A DNA stretch of 64,000 bases from Picosynechococcus sp. PCC 7003 (GTDB taxonomy: Bacteria > Cyanobacteriota > Cyanobacteriia > Cyanobacteriales > MRBY01), in the NCBI RefSeq assembly GCF_001693255.1, contig NZ_CP016474.1, positions 1,010,661 through 1,074,660 on the forward strand. Reading direction: 5' to 3'. Below the pieces are notes generated by a model that was not told the origin of the DNA, ran no database searches, and worked only from the letters and a program-made list of their open reading frames with translations. Shown here piece by piece: positions 25,111-34,242 of this stretch (position 1 is its first letter; every line of letters starts with the position of its first letter). The position numbers and the translations under genes are program-made.

Positions 25111-25320
25111 AGGCAATTTGCCAATCTTGTCATCTTGCAGCAGCCATTGAGGCGCATTGGTTTAGAAAAACTTATCAATACCCCCCAAAATTCCCTAAGA
25201 GGTTCTGATACCGGAGTTTCCCGGAACAACGATATACTAATTCAGTGATGTCACTTTTGTTGGAAATCCCTGCCTCGATACATTCCCTTAAAAATCCATC
25301 GTGCAGGCCAAAGAACCCCT

Positions 25321-26439
25321 ATGAACTCAGGAATCGATCTTCAAGGTAGTTTTATCGAAACCCTCCAATCCTTTGGATTGTCCCATGAAATTGCCAAGAC
25401 TATTTGGCTACCCCTACCGTTGTTACTAATGATTATTGGCGCGACGGTTGGTGTTTTAGTCGTTGTGTGGTTAGAGCGAAAAATTTCAGCGGCAGCCCAA
25501 CAACGGGTTGGCCCGGAATATGCAGGCCCCCTAGGGGTTTTACAGCCGGTGGCCGATGGTTTAAAGCTGGTTTTCAAAGAAGATATAGTCCCCGCTAAAA
25601 CAGATCCCTGGCTCTTCACCCTAGGGCCGGCTCTCGTGGTCATTCCGGTCTTTTTGTCCTATCTCATCGTTCCCTTTGGACAAAATTTGGTGATTACGGA
25701 TTTAAATGTGGGGATTTTTCTGTGGATTTCCCTATCGAGCATTGCCCCCATTGGCTTGCTGATGTCAGGCTACTCTTCTAACAATAAATATGCGCTGCTG
25801 GGGGGACTCCGTGCTGCGGCCCAATCAATCAGCTATGAAATCCCCCTGGCCCTAGCTGTATTGGCGATCGCCATGATGTCCAACAGCCTGAGCACCATTG
25901 ACATTGTCGAACAACAATCCGGCTACGGCATTTTAGGTTGGAATATTTGGCGGCAACCCATTGGTTTCCTCATTTTTTGGATTGCGGCCCTCGCTGAATG
26001 TGAGCGTCTTCCCTTTGACCTCCCGGAAGCCGAAGAAGAACTGGTCGCCGGCTACCAAACTGAATATGCCGGGATGAAGTTTGGTCTGTTCTATGTCGGT
26101 TCTTACGTCAACCTTGTACTTTCGTCCCTGATTGTATCGATTCTTTACCTGGGCGGTTGGGAGTTTCCGATTCCCCTTGATAAGCTTGCCGGTTGGTTAA
26201 ACGTTGCTCCCAGTACCCCTTGGCTCCAGGTCATCACCGCTTCTTTGGGGATCATTATGACCCTCGTCAAAACCTATGCTTTGGTCTTTATCGCTATCCT
26301 CCTACGCTGGACTTTACCCCGAGTGCGCATTGACCAACTTTTGAACTTTGGCTGGAAGTTTCTCCTTCCCGTTGCCCTCGTTAATCTATTGCTCACGGCG
26401 GCCCTAAAACTAGCTTTCCCCTTTGCCTTTGGGGGCTAG
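25321..26439 (+). CDS. ndhA: NAD(P)H-quinone oxidoreductase subunit 1
   Basis: 372 residues, eight or so membrane helices, homologous to NuoH/ND1. Motifs: [20 protein letters not shown] near residue 55, the quinone-channel loop [20 protein letters not shown], and [14 protein letters not shown]. Part of thylakoid NDH-1, which accepts electrons from ferredoxin for respiration, cyclic flow and CO2 uptake. It is the first gene of ndhA-ndhI-ndhG-ndhE. The promoter probably lies in the 210 bases upstream; I could not fix it. Confidence 0.97.
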   Translation: MNSGIDLQGSFIETLQSFGLSHEIAKTIWLPLPLLLMIIGATVGVLVVVWLERKISAAAQQRVGPEYAGPLGVLQPVADGLKLVFKEDIVPAKTDPWLFTLGPALVVIPVFLSYLIVPFGQNLVITDLNVGIFLWISLSSIAPIGLLMSGYSSNNKYALLGGLRAAAQSISYEIPLALAVLAIAMMSNSLSTIDIVEQQSGYGILGWNIWRQPIGFLIFWIAALAECERLPFDLPEAEEELVAGYQTEYAGMKFGLFYVGSYVNLVLSSLIVSILYLGGWEFPIPLDKLAGWLNVAPSTPWLQVITASLGIIMTLVKTYALVFIAILLRWTLPRVRIDQLLNFGWKFLLPVALVNLLLTAALKLAFPFAFGG

Positions 26440-26490
26440 ATTTTTGTCGTTTCTTTCCTCTTCTTTGTTTACCCTCTCACCCCATGTCCT

Positions 26491-27102
26491 ATGTTTAAAA
26501 TCCTCAAACAAGTCGGTGACTATGCCAAGGATGCAGCCCAGGCAGCCAAGTATATTGGTCAGGGTCTCTCGGTAACCTTTGATCACATGCGGCGGCGGCC
26601 GGTGACGGTGCAATATCCCTACGAGAAGCTCATTCCTTCAGAACGGTTTCGTGGCAGAATTCACTTTGAATTTGACAAATGTATTGCCTGTGAAGTTTGT
26701 GTGCGGGTTTGTCCGATCAATCTACCGGTCGTGGATTGGGAATTTGATAAAAGCATCAAAAAGAAAACCCTCAAACATTACAGCATCGACTTTGGGGTTT
26801 GTATTTTTTGTGGTAACTGCGTCGAATACTGCCCCACCAACTGTCTGTCGATGACGGAAGAATATGAATTAGCAACCTATGATCGCCACGAATTGAACTA
26901 CGATAATGTGGCCCTGGGTCGTCTGCCCTACAAGGTAACCCAAGACCCAATGGTGACGCCTCTCCGGGAGTTGGCCTATTTGCCCCAAGGTGTCATTGAC
27001 CCCCATGATCTGCCTCAAGGTAGTCAACGGGCTGGAGAACATCCAGAAGATATTCTTGAACGCCTAAAGGCCGAAAAGAAACAAGAAACAGCCGATCAAT
27101 AA
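26491..27102 (+). CDS. ndhI: NAD(P)H-quinone oxidoreductase subunit I (two 4Fe-4S)
   Basis: 203 residues. Two ferredoxin-type cluster motifs: [16 protein letters not shown] and [16 protein letters not shown], each C-x2-C-x2-C-x3-C-P. An N-terminal amphipathic helix ([20 protein letters not shown]) contacts the membrane arm and is typical of the cyanobacterial form. It passes electrons to the quinone site in NDH-1. The C-terminal 40 residues are a cyanobacterial extension. 51 bases after ndhA. Confidence 0.97.
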   Translation: MFKILKQVGDYAKDAAQAAKYIGQGLSVTFDHMRRRPVTVQYPYEKLIPSERFRGRIHFEFDKCIACEVCVRVCPINLPVVDWEFDKSIKKKTLKHYSIDFGVCIFCGNCVEYCPTNCLSMTEEYELATYDRHELNYDNVALGRLPYKVTQDPMVTPLRELAYLPQGVIDPHDLPQGSQRAGEHPEDILERLKAEKKQETADQ

Positions 27103-27164
27103 GAGTCGAATTGGTTAAGCAAGATTAGTGCAGGTGTGAATTTAGCAGGAGTTTAAAAAGAACT

Positions 27165-27782
27165 GTGAATTTAGCAGAAGATGTTCAAATTGTTTCGTTC
27201 GTCATCTTAATGTTGATGATGTTGGGGTCGGCCCTTGGGGTTGTGCTCTTTGAAAATATTGTCTACTCGGCATTTTTGCTGGGAGGCGTGTTTATCAGTA
27301 TTTCTGGGTTCTATATTCTGTTAAATGCGGATTTCGTCGCGGCGGCCCAGGTCTTGATTTATGTGGGGGCCATTAACGTTTTGATTTTGTTTGCCATCAT
27401 GTTGGTGAATAAAAAAGAAGACTTTAGTCAGATGCCTGGTCGCCTCATTCGTCAGGGAGCAACGGCTCTAGTTTGCTTGGGTCTTTTTGCCCTCCTCGGC
27501 ACAATGGTTTTGGTAACGCCCTGGGAATTGTCTTCAATTTCTCCGGCAGCGGTCGGGAATTCTGTGGTGGCGATCGCCAAACATTTCTTTAGTGATTTCC
27601 TCCTGCCCTTTGAATTGGCCTCGGTACTCCTCCTCATTGCCATGGTGGGGGCAATTATTCTGGCCCGTCGCGACATCATTCCTGAGATTACAACCACAGA
27701 CGAAGGCAGCACCGGCCTTCAGTTACCAGAGCGTCCCCGGGAGCTCGCCGCCGCCAGTAGCCCCAAATCCGAACAAAACTAA
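27165..27782 (+). CDS. ndhG: NAD(P)H-quinone oxidoreductase subunit 6
   Basis: 205 residues, five membrane helices (NuoJ/ND6 family): [60 protein letters not shown], a fourth at about 100-120, and [20 protein letters not shown]. The start is GTG 27165. The start region TGTGAATTTAGCAG is present twice, also at 27135, where it opens a six-codon mini-frame ending in TAA; GGAG from that copy serves as ribosome site about 14 bases before GTG. C-terminal tail soluble. Confidence 0.95.
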   Translation: MNLAEDVQIVSFVILMLMMLGSALGVVLFENIVYSAFLLGGVFISISGFYILLNADFVAAAQVLIYVGAINVLILFAIMLVNKKEDFSQMPGRLIRQGATALVCLGLFALLGTMVLVTPWELSSISPAAVGNSVVAIAKHFFSDFLLPFELASVLLLIAMVGAIILARRDIIPEITTTDEGSTGLQLPERPRELAAASSPKSEQN

Positions 27783-27799
27783 GCTTTTTTTTGACACCC

Positions 27800-28111
27800 A
27801 TGCAAATTCAACTTGAATACATCCTGGTTCTCGCTGCCGCCCTATTTTGCATCGGCATTTATGGTTTAGTCACTAGTCGCAATGCCGTCCGCGTTTTGAT
27901 GTCCATTGAGCTCTTGCTAAACTCCGTCAATCTCAACTTTATGGGCTTTTCTAATTTCCTCGACCCCGGCGAAATCAAAGGACAAGTCTTTACCGTTTTC
28001 GTCCTGACCGTTGCCGCTGCCGAAGCCGCCGTTGGTCTAGCGATTATCCTAGCCATTTACCGCAACCGCAACACCATCGATATGGAACAGTTCAATTTGC
28101 TGAAATGGTAG
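27800..28111 (+). CDS. ndhE: NAD(P)H-quinone oxidoreductase subunit 4L
   Basis: 103 residues, three membrane helices of the NuoK/ND4L family: [40 protein letters not shown] with the conserved membrane glutamate, and [20 protein letters not shown] with the second one. The start is ATG 27800; an upstream TTG (27791) is in frame but unnecessary. Last gene of the ndhAIGE operon; a strong terminator follows. Confidence 0.97.
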   Translation: MQIQLEYILVLAAALFCIGIYGLVTSRNAVRVLMSIELLLNSVNLNFMGFSNFLDPGEIKGQVFTVFVLTVAAAEAAVGLAIILAIYRNRNTIDMEQFNLLKW

Positions 28112-28153
28112 CTCCGCAAATCCAAGCATAACGTTAATAAACTTCATCTTTTT

Positions 28154-28187
28154 GAGAGGGATCAGTCTACTGGTCTCTCTTTTTTTC
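28154..28187 (+). terminator. Terminator of ndhAIGE operon
   Basis: GAGAGGGATCAGT, loop CT, then ACTGGTCTCTCTT pair over about 13 positions with some G-U pairs, followed by a run of T. It lies 42 bases after the ndhE stop. Confidence 0.85.
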
Positions 28188-28362
28188 TTCATAAAACATA
28201 AGGTTATCAAATAATAACAAGATAAACTAAAACTTAAACTTAACTATCAAAGGATTGAGATAACATTAAGACCACGACAGCACAAACGACATTGTGGGAT
28301 TGGCCGTAGCAATCCTCAAGCATCGTCCCGTGATTGCGATAAAGATAGATAAGGAAAAATAC

Positions 28363-29829
28363 ATGGTTTCGACACTTTCTCCTCAAGCAACCCAATTACC
28401 CAATATTTGCGGTCAGGAGCAGGAAATTTCAGAGATTGTCAATCACAGCGAAAAAATCTTTCTCGACCGGAGTGATCTCAATCTCGATCAAGTGAAGGCT
28501 GGGTTTGCCTGTGCCCTGCATATGCACCAACCCACCATTCCCGCCGGAACCGATGGCGCACTCATCTGCAATTTGCAGCATATGATGGAAAATCCCCACG
28601 ATGGTGATAACCACAATGCCACGGTGTTTGCTTGGTGCTACAGCCGTATGGGAGAATTCATCCCTGAGTTAGTAGAGGCAGGCTGCAGCCCCCGGATTAT
28701 GTTGGATTATTCTGGGAACTTGCTCTGGGGTCTACGGCAAATGGGCCGGGAAGACGTCCTCGATAACCTCAAAAAAATCACCACCGATGCCCGTTATCAG
28801 CCTTATGTGGAATGGCTAGGCACTATGTGGAGCCATGCGGTTGCCCCTTCGACGCCCATCCCCGATTTAAAATTGCAAATTCAGGCCTGGCAGCATTATT
28901 TTGCGGAAATCTTTGGGGTCGAAGCCCTGAAGCGGGTTAAGGGATTTTCTCCCCCAGAAATGCACCTCCCCAACCACCCGGATACACTCTTTGAATACAT
29001 CAAAGCCCTCAAGGAATGTGGTTACCGTTGGCTCTTGGTGCAGGAACATTCCGTGGAGCGTTTGGATGGTTCTGGTTTACACCACGATGACAAGTATCTC
29101 CCCAATCGCCTGGTGGTGAAAAATTCCCGGGGTGAGGAAATCAGCATTACGGCACTGATTAAAACCCAGGGGTCGGATACGAAACTGGTGGCCCAGATGC
29201 AACCCTATTACGAAGCCAAGAGCCGCGATCGCCAACAGTTGGGCGGTCAAGCAGTGCCTTGTTTGGTTTCCCAGATTGCCGACGGGGAAAATGGCGGCGT
29301 GATGATGAATGAATTCCCTGGGGGCTATCTCCCGGCTTGGCACGACATTAAAAACGACGGTAGTGTTGTGGGTTTTAACGGCACGGAATATCTTGAACTC
29401 CTAGAAGCGAAGGGGATTACCGAAGCCGATTATCCGGTGTGTCAGGCGGTGGGCCAAGCGAAGATTTGGACAAGACTGGAGGCGGAAAATCAAGGTGTTA
29501 CGCCAGAAACCGTCAATCAGGCGATCGCCTATTTGAATGAGCATGATCACCAATTCCATGTGGATGGCGCTTCCTGGACGAATGATCTCAGTTGGGTCAA
29601 GGGCTATGAAAATGTCCTGGAGCCGATGAATGAACTGAGTGCCAAATTCCATGAAAAATATGACCGCCTCGTGGCCGAAGACCCCAGCGTGACGAAAACA
29701 GAAGCCTATCAGCGATCTTTGTTGTATTTGCTGTTGGTAGAAACCAGTTGTTTCCGTTATTGGGGCCAGGGCACTTGGACGGACTATGCCCGGAAGCTCT
29801 ACAGTGATGGGCTTGCAAGTTTGGCTTAG
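28363..29829 (+). CDS. Glycoside hydrolase family 57 protein
   Basis: 488 residues. GH57 features: the N-terminal strand ACALHMHQPTIPAG, the region GCSPRIMLDYSGNLLWGLRQ, GTMWSHAVAPSTP, a FSPPEMHLPNHPD segment where the GH57 nucleophile glutamate is expected, and YRWLLVQEHSVE. The family acts on alpha-glucans (amylases, 4-alpha-glucanotransferases, branching enzymes); the exact substrate cannot be read. ATG at 28363 follows AAGGA by eight bases and is preferred over an upstream start at 28294. It stands alone between two terminators. Confidence 0.88.
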   Translation: MVSTLSPQATQLPNICGQEQEISEIVNHSEKIFLDRSDLNLDQVKAGFACALHMHQPTIPAGTDGALICNLQHMMENPHDGDNHNATVFAWCYSRMGEFIPELVEAGCSPRIMLDYSGNLLWGLRQMGREDVLDNLKKITTDARYQPYVEWLGTMWSHAVAPSTPIPDLKLQIQAWQHYFAEIFGVEALKRVKGFSPPEMHLPNHPDTLFEYIKALKECGYRWLLVQEHSVERLDGSGLHHDDKYLPNRLVVKNSRGEEISITALIKTQGSDTKLVAQMQPYYEAKSRDRQQLGGQAVPCLVSQIADGENGGVMMNEFPGGYLPAWHDIKNDGSVVGFNGTEYLELLEAKGITEADYPVCQAVGQAKIWTRLEAENQGVTPETVNQAIAYLNEHDHQFHVDGASWTNDLSWVKGYENVLEPMNELSAKFHEKYDRLVAEDPSVTKTEAYQRSLLYLLLVETSCFRYWGQGTWTDYARKLYSDGLASLA

Positions 29830-29858
29830 GGCTTGTACCTAGAGTGATGTGATGGCGT

Positions 29859-29892
29859 AACTCTTCCGGTCTTGGACTGGGGGAGTTTTTTC
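29859..29892 (+). terminator. Terminator after GH57 gene
   Basis: AACTC...GAGTT stem with inner CC/GG pairing around the loop region GGTCTTGGACT, followed by TTTTTTC. It ends the monocistronic GH57 transcript before the cysteine desulfurase. Confidence 0.65.
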
Positions 29893-29996
29893 TTGCTTTG
29901 ACTTTGCATTATCCTAGGATATTCCCTGAGTTGCATAGGCTGACGGGTTGACCCTAATTTGCGTATGCTAAGGGAACCATTGAGCGATCGCCCACC

Positions 29997-31160
29997 ATGC
30001 AAATTTACCTTGATTACAGCGCCACAACGCCCCCCCATCCTTTGGTGATCCAGCGGGTGCAAGCAGTCTGTGGCCAAACCTGGGGCAATCCCTCCAGCTT
30101 ACATGGTTGGGGCAATCGGGCCGCCACCCTCCTAGAAATGGCCCGGATGCAAGTAGCGAGCCTCATTGGTGTAGCGAACCCCGATGAAATTATTTTTACG
30201 GCGGGGGGCACCGAAGCAGATAATCTGGCGATTTTTGGCATTACAGACCAGTACCGAGAGCCGCAACATCTGATTATTTCCCAGGTGGAACATCCGGCGA
30301 TCGCCAAGGCCGCAGATTTCCTCGAAACTCAGGGCTGGCAAGTGACGCGACTCGGAGTCGATCGCCGCGGGCAGGTAGACCCCCAGGATCTAGAAAAGGC
30401 GATTCAAAGCAATACAATTTTAATTTCGGTGATCTATGGCCAGAGCGAAGTGGGCACCATTCAACCCATTGCCGAACTGGGGGCGATCGCCAAAAAACAC
30501 AACATCATCTTTCATACCGACGCGGTTCAGGCCGTGGGACGGATTCCCATTGATTTACACCAGCTTCCCGTGGATTTGCTTTCTCTTTCTGGGCACAAAA
30601 TCTATGGCCTCCAAGGGGCTGGTGCGTTGTATGTACGCGATGGCATTGAGCTTCAGCCCCGACTCTACGGCGGTGGCCAAGAACACAACTTGCGCTCCGG
30701 CACCCAAAATTTACCCGGTATTGTCGCCTTGGGGATGGCCGCCGAACTCGCCCAGGAAACTATGGCCCAAGAAATTGAACGCCTGAGTTACCTCCGCAAT
30801 TTTTTGTTAAACCGAGGCAGCAGTGGTGAACATCTGCAAATTACAGGCGATCGCCATCACCGCCTACCGCACCATGTCAGTTTTGCCTTGCGCAAAGATT
30901 CACCCCTCCTGGGCCTGACCGGGAAAACCCTCGTGCGTCAAATGAACCTCGCCGGAATCGGCATTAGTGCAGGGTCTGCCTGCCACAGTGGGAAGCTGAA
31001 TCCCAGCACGACCCTCAAGGCGATGGGCTACAGCGATCAAGAGGCCCTCTCCGGGATTCGCTTAACCCTAGGTGCACAAACCCAAATGGAAGATATAGAA
31101 TGGACGGCGATCGCCCTCGAACAAATTTTGCAGCGACAACCTACCGTGCTTCTGGCATAA
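29997..31160 (+). CDS. Cysteine desulfurase (NifS/IscS-like)
   Basis: 387 residues, PLP enzyme delivering sulfur from cysteine for Fe-S clusters and thiolation. Motifs: YLDYSATTPPHP at the N-terminus, TAGGTEADNLAI, QVEHPAI, the PLP lysine in SLSGHKIYGLQGAG, and the catalytic cysteine loop GISAGSACHSGKLNPS. This is the group I (NifS/IscS) arrangement. It is not next to iscU or nifU. The KaiB-like gene follows 14 bases later, suggesting co-transcription. Confidence 0.93.
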   Translation: MQIYLDYSATTPPHPLVIQRVQAVCGQTWGNPSSLHGWGNRAATLLEMARMQVASLIGVANPDEIIFTAGGTEADNLAIFGITDQYREPQHLIISQVEHPAIAKAADFLETQGWQVTRLGVDRRGQVDPQDLEKAIQSNTILISVIYGQSEVGTIQPIAELGAIAKKHNIIFHTDAVQAVGRIPIDLHQLPVDLLSLSGHKIYGLQGAGALYVRDGIELQPRLYGGGQEHNLRSGTQNLPGIVALGMAAELAQETMAQEIERLSYLRNFLLNRGSSGEHLQITGDRHHRLPHHVSFALRKDSPLLGLTGKTLVRQMNLAGIGISAGSACHSGKLNPSTTLKAMGYSDQEALSGIRLTLGAQTQMEDIEWTAIALEQILQRQPTVLLA

Positions 31161-31174
31161 CCTGACCAAAATAC

Positions 31175-31513
31175 ATGGCTTCTGACTTCTCCAATGATCC
31201 CTCCCCGCAGCGGGATCCAAGCCCTCCCATCCACCACAAACAAAATGAATTTTATGTGCTCTATCTCTACGTTGCTGGCGGCAATAGCCATTCCCGCTGG
31301 GCGATCAACGAACTAGAAAGCATTTGCAGTGAATATCTCTCCGGACGCCACGAAATCCGGATCATCGATATTTACGAGCATCCCGACCTCGCTGAATCAG
31401 AACGGATCGTTGCCACCCCGACGCTAATCAAAAAATTACCGCCCCCCCTACGAAAATTTATCGGTGATTTATCCGACCGGGAGAGTATTTTGATTGGTTT
31501 AGATATTTGGTAG
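31175..31513 (+). CDS. KaiB-family protein, short C-terminus
   Basis: 112 residues. Residues 25-112 match KaiB: FYVLYLYVAGGNSHSRWAIN, IRIIDIYEHPDLAES, IVATPTLIKKLPPPLRKFIG and DLSDRESILIGLDIW. KaiB switches fold and binds KaiC in the circadian clock. Two differences from canonical KaiB: a proline-rich N-terminal extension of about 24 residues, and an end right after GLDIW, without the usual acidic tail of about 15-20 residues. There is no kaiA or kaiC beside it. It is better seen as a KaiB paralogue than as the clock kaiB. It follows the desulfurase gene by 14 bases. Confidence 0.85.
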   Translation: MASDFSNDPSPQRDPSPPIHHKQNEFYVLYLYVAGGNSHSRWAINELESICSEYLSGRHEIRIIDIYEHPDLAESERIVATPTLIKKLPPPLRKFIGDLSDRESILIGLDIW

Positions 31514-31565
31514 AAGCCATGGGGAGAGACCGCCCAACCGCTATACTGACAGACGTTCTGTTTTA

Positions 31566-32426
31566 ATGTGGGCTGTTATGGCAGGGGAAAATCCTGAAGC
31601 AAAACTTTCGCGTCGCCTGGCCCTGGTGGGGGTGACGATGACCGGGCTATTTGTGGCGATCGCCCTTGGCGCACCCCTCTTACAAAATATTGGCTGGCTG
31701 AAAGACCCCCTCGATTCCCTGAGTTTCCCGATCCACAGTCCTCCCAGTTGGAACCATTGGTTTGGTACGAGTCGCCAGGGTTATGATGTTTTGTCCCGCA
31801 CCCTCTTTGGCACCCAGGCGGCCCTCAAGGTGGTACTACTAGCCACAAGCCTGAGTTTAATCATTGGTGTCCCCCTCGGCATGGTGAGTGGATATTTCGG
31901 CGGCAAGGTGGACCGGGTACTGCTCTTTTTGATGGATACGATCTATACCCTACCGGGATTGCTATTGTCCGTTACCCTCGCCTTTGTGGTGGGAAAAGGG
32001 GTGATTAATGCGGCGATCGCCTTGAGTATTTCCTATGTGCCCCAATATTTCCGGCTTGTCCGCAACCGCACCACCAGCGCCAAAACAGAATTGTTTATCG
32101 AAGCAGCTCAGGCCATGGGTGCAACGCCGAGGCGAATTTTGTCGAAATATTTATTTCGCAATGTAATCCAGAGCGTGCCGGTATTATTTACCCTCAATGC
32201 CGCCGATGCGATTTTGATTCTGGGGGGCTTGGGCTTTTTGGGTTTGGGCTTACCCGATGGAACGCCGGAATGGGGCCACGATCTGCGCCTTGCCCTCGAT
32301 GCTTTGCCAACGGGGATTTGGTGGACGGCGCTGTTTCCGGGGTTAACCATGACCCTGATGGTGATGGGCTTATCGCTACTGGGAGAAGGCTTAAATACCT
32401 GGCTAAATCCGGCTGATCGCCGTTAA
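31566..32426 (+). CDS. ABC transporter permease, DppC/OppC type
   Basis: 286 residues, six membrane helices. The N-terminal OppC-type segment is followed by HWFGTSRQGYDVLSRTLFGT, a hallmark of dipeptide/nickel permeases, and by the EAA loop EAAQAMGATPRRILSKYLF that contacts the ATPase. The substrate is probably peptide or nickel, but no binding protein, second permease or ATPase lies next to it. Start at ATG 31566; ATG 31578 also possible. The stop overlaps the converging acyltransferase gene by four bases (TTAA). Confidence 0.9.
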   Translation: MWAVMAGENPEAKLSRRLALVGVTMTGLFVAIALGAPLLQNIGWLKDPLDSLSFPIHSPPSWNHWFGTSRQGYDVLSRTLFGTQAALKVVLLATSLSLIIGVPLGMVSGYFGGKVDRVLLFLMDTIYTLPGLLLSVTLAFVVGKGVINAAIALSISYVPQYFRLVRNRTTSAKTELFIEAAQAMGATPRRILSKYLFRNVIQSVPVLFTLNAADAILILGGLGFLGLGLPDGTPEWGHDLRLALDALPTGIWWTALFPGLTMTLMVMGLSLLGEGLNTWLNPADRR

Positions 32427-33298
32427 GGGCAATCTTTCGGACGGGATTCCACCTCAGCGATTAATTGGTCTAATTCCCGTTGCATTTCCCCTAAAACCCG
32501 CTGGTAACAGGCTTCAACGTAGGGGCGATCGCCCGCCGGTGCCCGGCCATATTTTTCAAAGCGGATCGGCGGACAGACCCGTGTATACATTTTTGTCGGC
32601 AGGGGAAAGTTGGGTAGGGGGCCAAAGGCGACCCCCCAGGGTAAACCGAGATAAATGGGAAAAACCTCCGGGTCGATGTTAAACAGCCACGGCAGGTTAA
32701 ACGCTTTTAAAAATTTTTTGAGGGGTTCGTAGATATCTTCAATGACAAAAATACTGTCGTGGGCCCCCCAGGAAATCAGTGGCACAATGGGCACTCCCTG
32801 GCGCAGAGCTAGTTTAATAAATCCCCGCCGCTCGGCAAAGTAAATCTGATTTCTCTGGGCATGGGGCCGAAAAACATCTTGACCGCCCCCCGGATAAACG
32901 AGGACATTGGCCCCGGCCTTCAACGCGGCGATCGCCATTTTCGGATGCGCTTGAACTGCACCCGTTTTGACGGCAATTTTCGCTAATTCTGGGAAAGCTA
33001 GCCAAATATTCGGGTGCATCAGGCCATAGGTGGGTCTTTCAACCCCATACCGCTGAAACCAGTCATACATCATCATCCACATATCCGGTGCCGCAAGGCC
33101 GCCATTGTGGGAACCGACTGCTAACACTGGCTCATCTGTCGGTAAATTTTCCCAGCCGCTAGTTTCTACCCGAAAATAAAATTTGTAGAGCCACTCCCAG
33201 AGGGGCAGCAAACGCCGAATGGTTTCTGGGTCGCGCCCCTCAAGGGACCAACCGTCTAAGGGCGGATCCAGGGGCGGAAATGGCGGAAAAAGGGGCAT
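32423..33298 (-). CDS. Lysophospholipid acyltransferase (PlsC)-like protein
   Basis: 291 residues. Acyltransferase fold with blocks LAVGSHNGGLAAPDMWMM (the H-x4-D type block appears as HNGGLAAPD), NVLVYPGGGQDVF and VPIVPLISWGAHD. The sequence is closest to the DAGAT/hemolysin-type acyltransferases, with a proline-rich N-terminus (PLFPPFPPLDPPLDGW). Likely role: acylation of glycerolipids at the membrane. The start is ATG 33298 because an upstream extension would run into the divergent epimerase gene. Converges with the ABC permease. Confidence 0.82.
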   Translation of the reverse strand: MPLFPPFPPLDPPLDGWSLEGRDPETIRRLLPLWEWLYKFYFRVETSGWENLPTDEPVLAVGSHNGGLAAPDMWMMMYDWFQRYGVERPTYGLMHPNIWLAFPELAKIAVKTGAVQAHPKMAIAALKAGANVLVYPGGGQDVFRPHAQRNQIYFAERRGFIKLALRQGVPIVPLISWGAHDSIFVIEDIYEPLKKFLKAFNLPWLFNIDPEVFPIYLGLPWGVAFGPLPNFPLPTKMYTRVCPPIRFEKYGRAPAGDRPYVEACYQRVLGEMQRELDQLIAEVESRPKDCP

Positions 33299-33364
33299 AA
33301 TAGCGACAAAACAGGACTTTACAGTTCTTAAAATTATGGCATGGTTTGTTAAGGAGGAATTCCC

Positions 33365-34195
33365 TTGGTGAAAATTGCAATTATTGGTTGTGGCTATGTG
33401 GGCCAGGCGATCGCCAAGCAATGGACAACGGCGGATCATCAAGTGACCGTGACGACAACAACCCCCGAAAAAGTCCCTCAGTTACAAGAAATCGCCTACC
33501 AAGTGAAAGTTCTCAGCGGTGATCAACCTGAAGCCCTCCAAGAGCTTTGTGAAGGTCAAGATGTTGTGCTTTTGGCGGTGGGTTCGAAGGGACGCACCGA
33601 AGCAAATTATCAACAGGCCTATTTAAAAACAGCGCAAAATCTCGCCCAGGCCCTCACCCATAACGACACCGTTAAACAGGTGATCTATACCAGCAGCTAC
33701 GCCATCGTCGGCAATCACCACGGTGCCTGGGTTGATGAAAATACCCCCGACAAACCGCCCCATGTTTTTGCAGAAATTCTTTTGGCAACGGAGCAAACCC
33801 TAAAGGCGATCGCCACAGATTCACGTCAGGTTTGCATACTCCGCTTGGGGGGCATCTATGGTGAAGGCCGAGAAATCAAGAAAATTTTCCAGCGGGCCAT
33901 GGGCCAAGTCCGGCCTGGTGACGGTAGTGAATACGGTAACTGGATTCATTTAGAAGATATTGTGGCGGCGATCGAATTTGCCCAGGCTCGCAACCTCAGC
34001 GGTTTATTTAATCTTGTTTGCGATGAGCCGTTGCCCCGGCGGGAATTACTCTCTCGTTTGGCCGAAAAATACGCCCTGCCCCCGGTACGCTGGGATGCGA
34101 GCCAACCTTCTGATCGCCCTTTAAATGTGCGTGTGTCTAACCAAAAATTAAAAAATTTAGGGTTTACATTCCGCCATCCGACGATTGAAGTTTAG
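33365..34195 (+). CDS. NAD-dependent epimerase/dehydratase (extended SDR)
   Basis: 276 residues. Rossmann N-terminus VKIAIIGCGYVGQAIAKQW, then VLLAVGSKGRTEANYQQAY, VIYTSSYAIVG with the catalytic serine region, CILRLGGIYGEGREI, and WIHLEDIVAAI. The canonical YxxxK motif is not obvious (EILLATEQTLKA stands there), so it may be an atypical SDR. Start at TTG 33365, with AAGGAGG seven bases upstream; GTG one codon later is an alternative. Divergent from the acyltransferase gene. Confidence 0.85.
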   Translation: MVKIAIIGCGYVGQAIAKQWTTADHQVTVTTTTPEKVPQLQEIAYQVKVLSGDQPEALQELCEGQDVVLLAVGSKGRTEANYQQAYLKTAQNLAQALTHNDTVKQVIYTSSYAIVGNHHGAWVDENTPDKPPHVFAEILLATEQTLKAIATDSRQVCILRLGGIYGEGREIKKIFQRAMGQVRPGDGSEYGNWIHLEDIVAAIEFAQARNLSGLFNLVCDEPLPRRELLSRLAEKYALPPVRWDASQPSDRPLNVRVSNQKLKNLGFTFRHPTIEV

Positions 34196-34242
34196 ATTGA
34201 GAAACAAAGAGTTACGACCCAAGGTAGAGCTGACCTAAAAAT

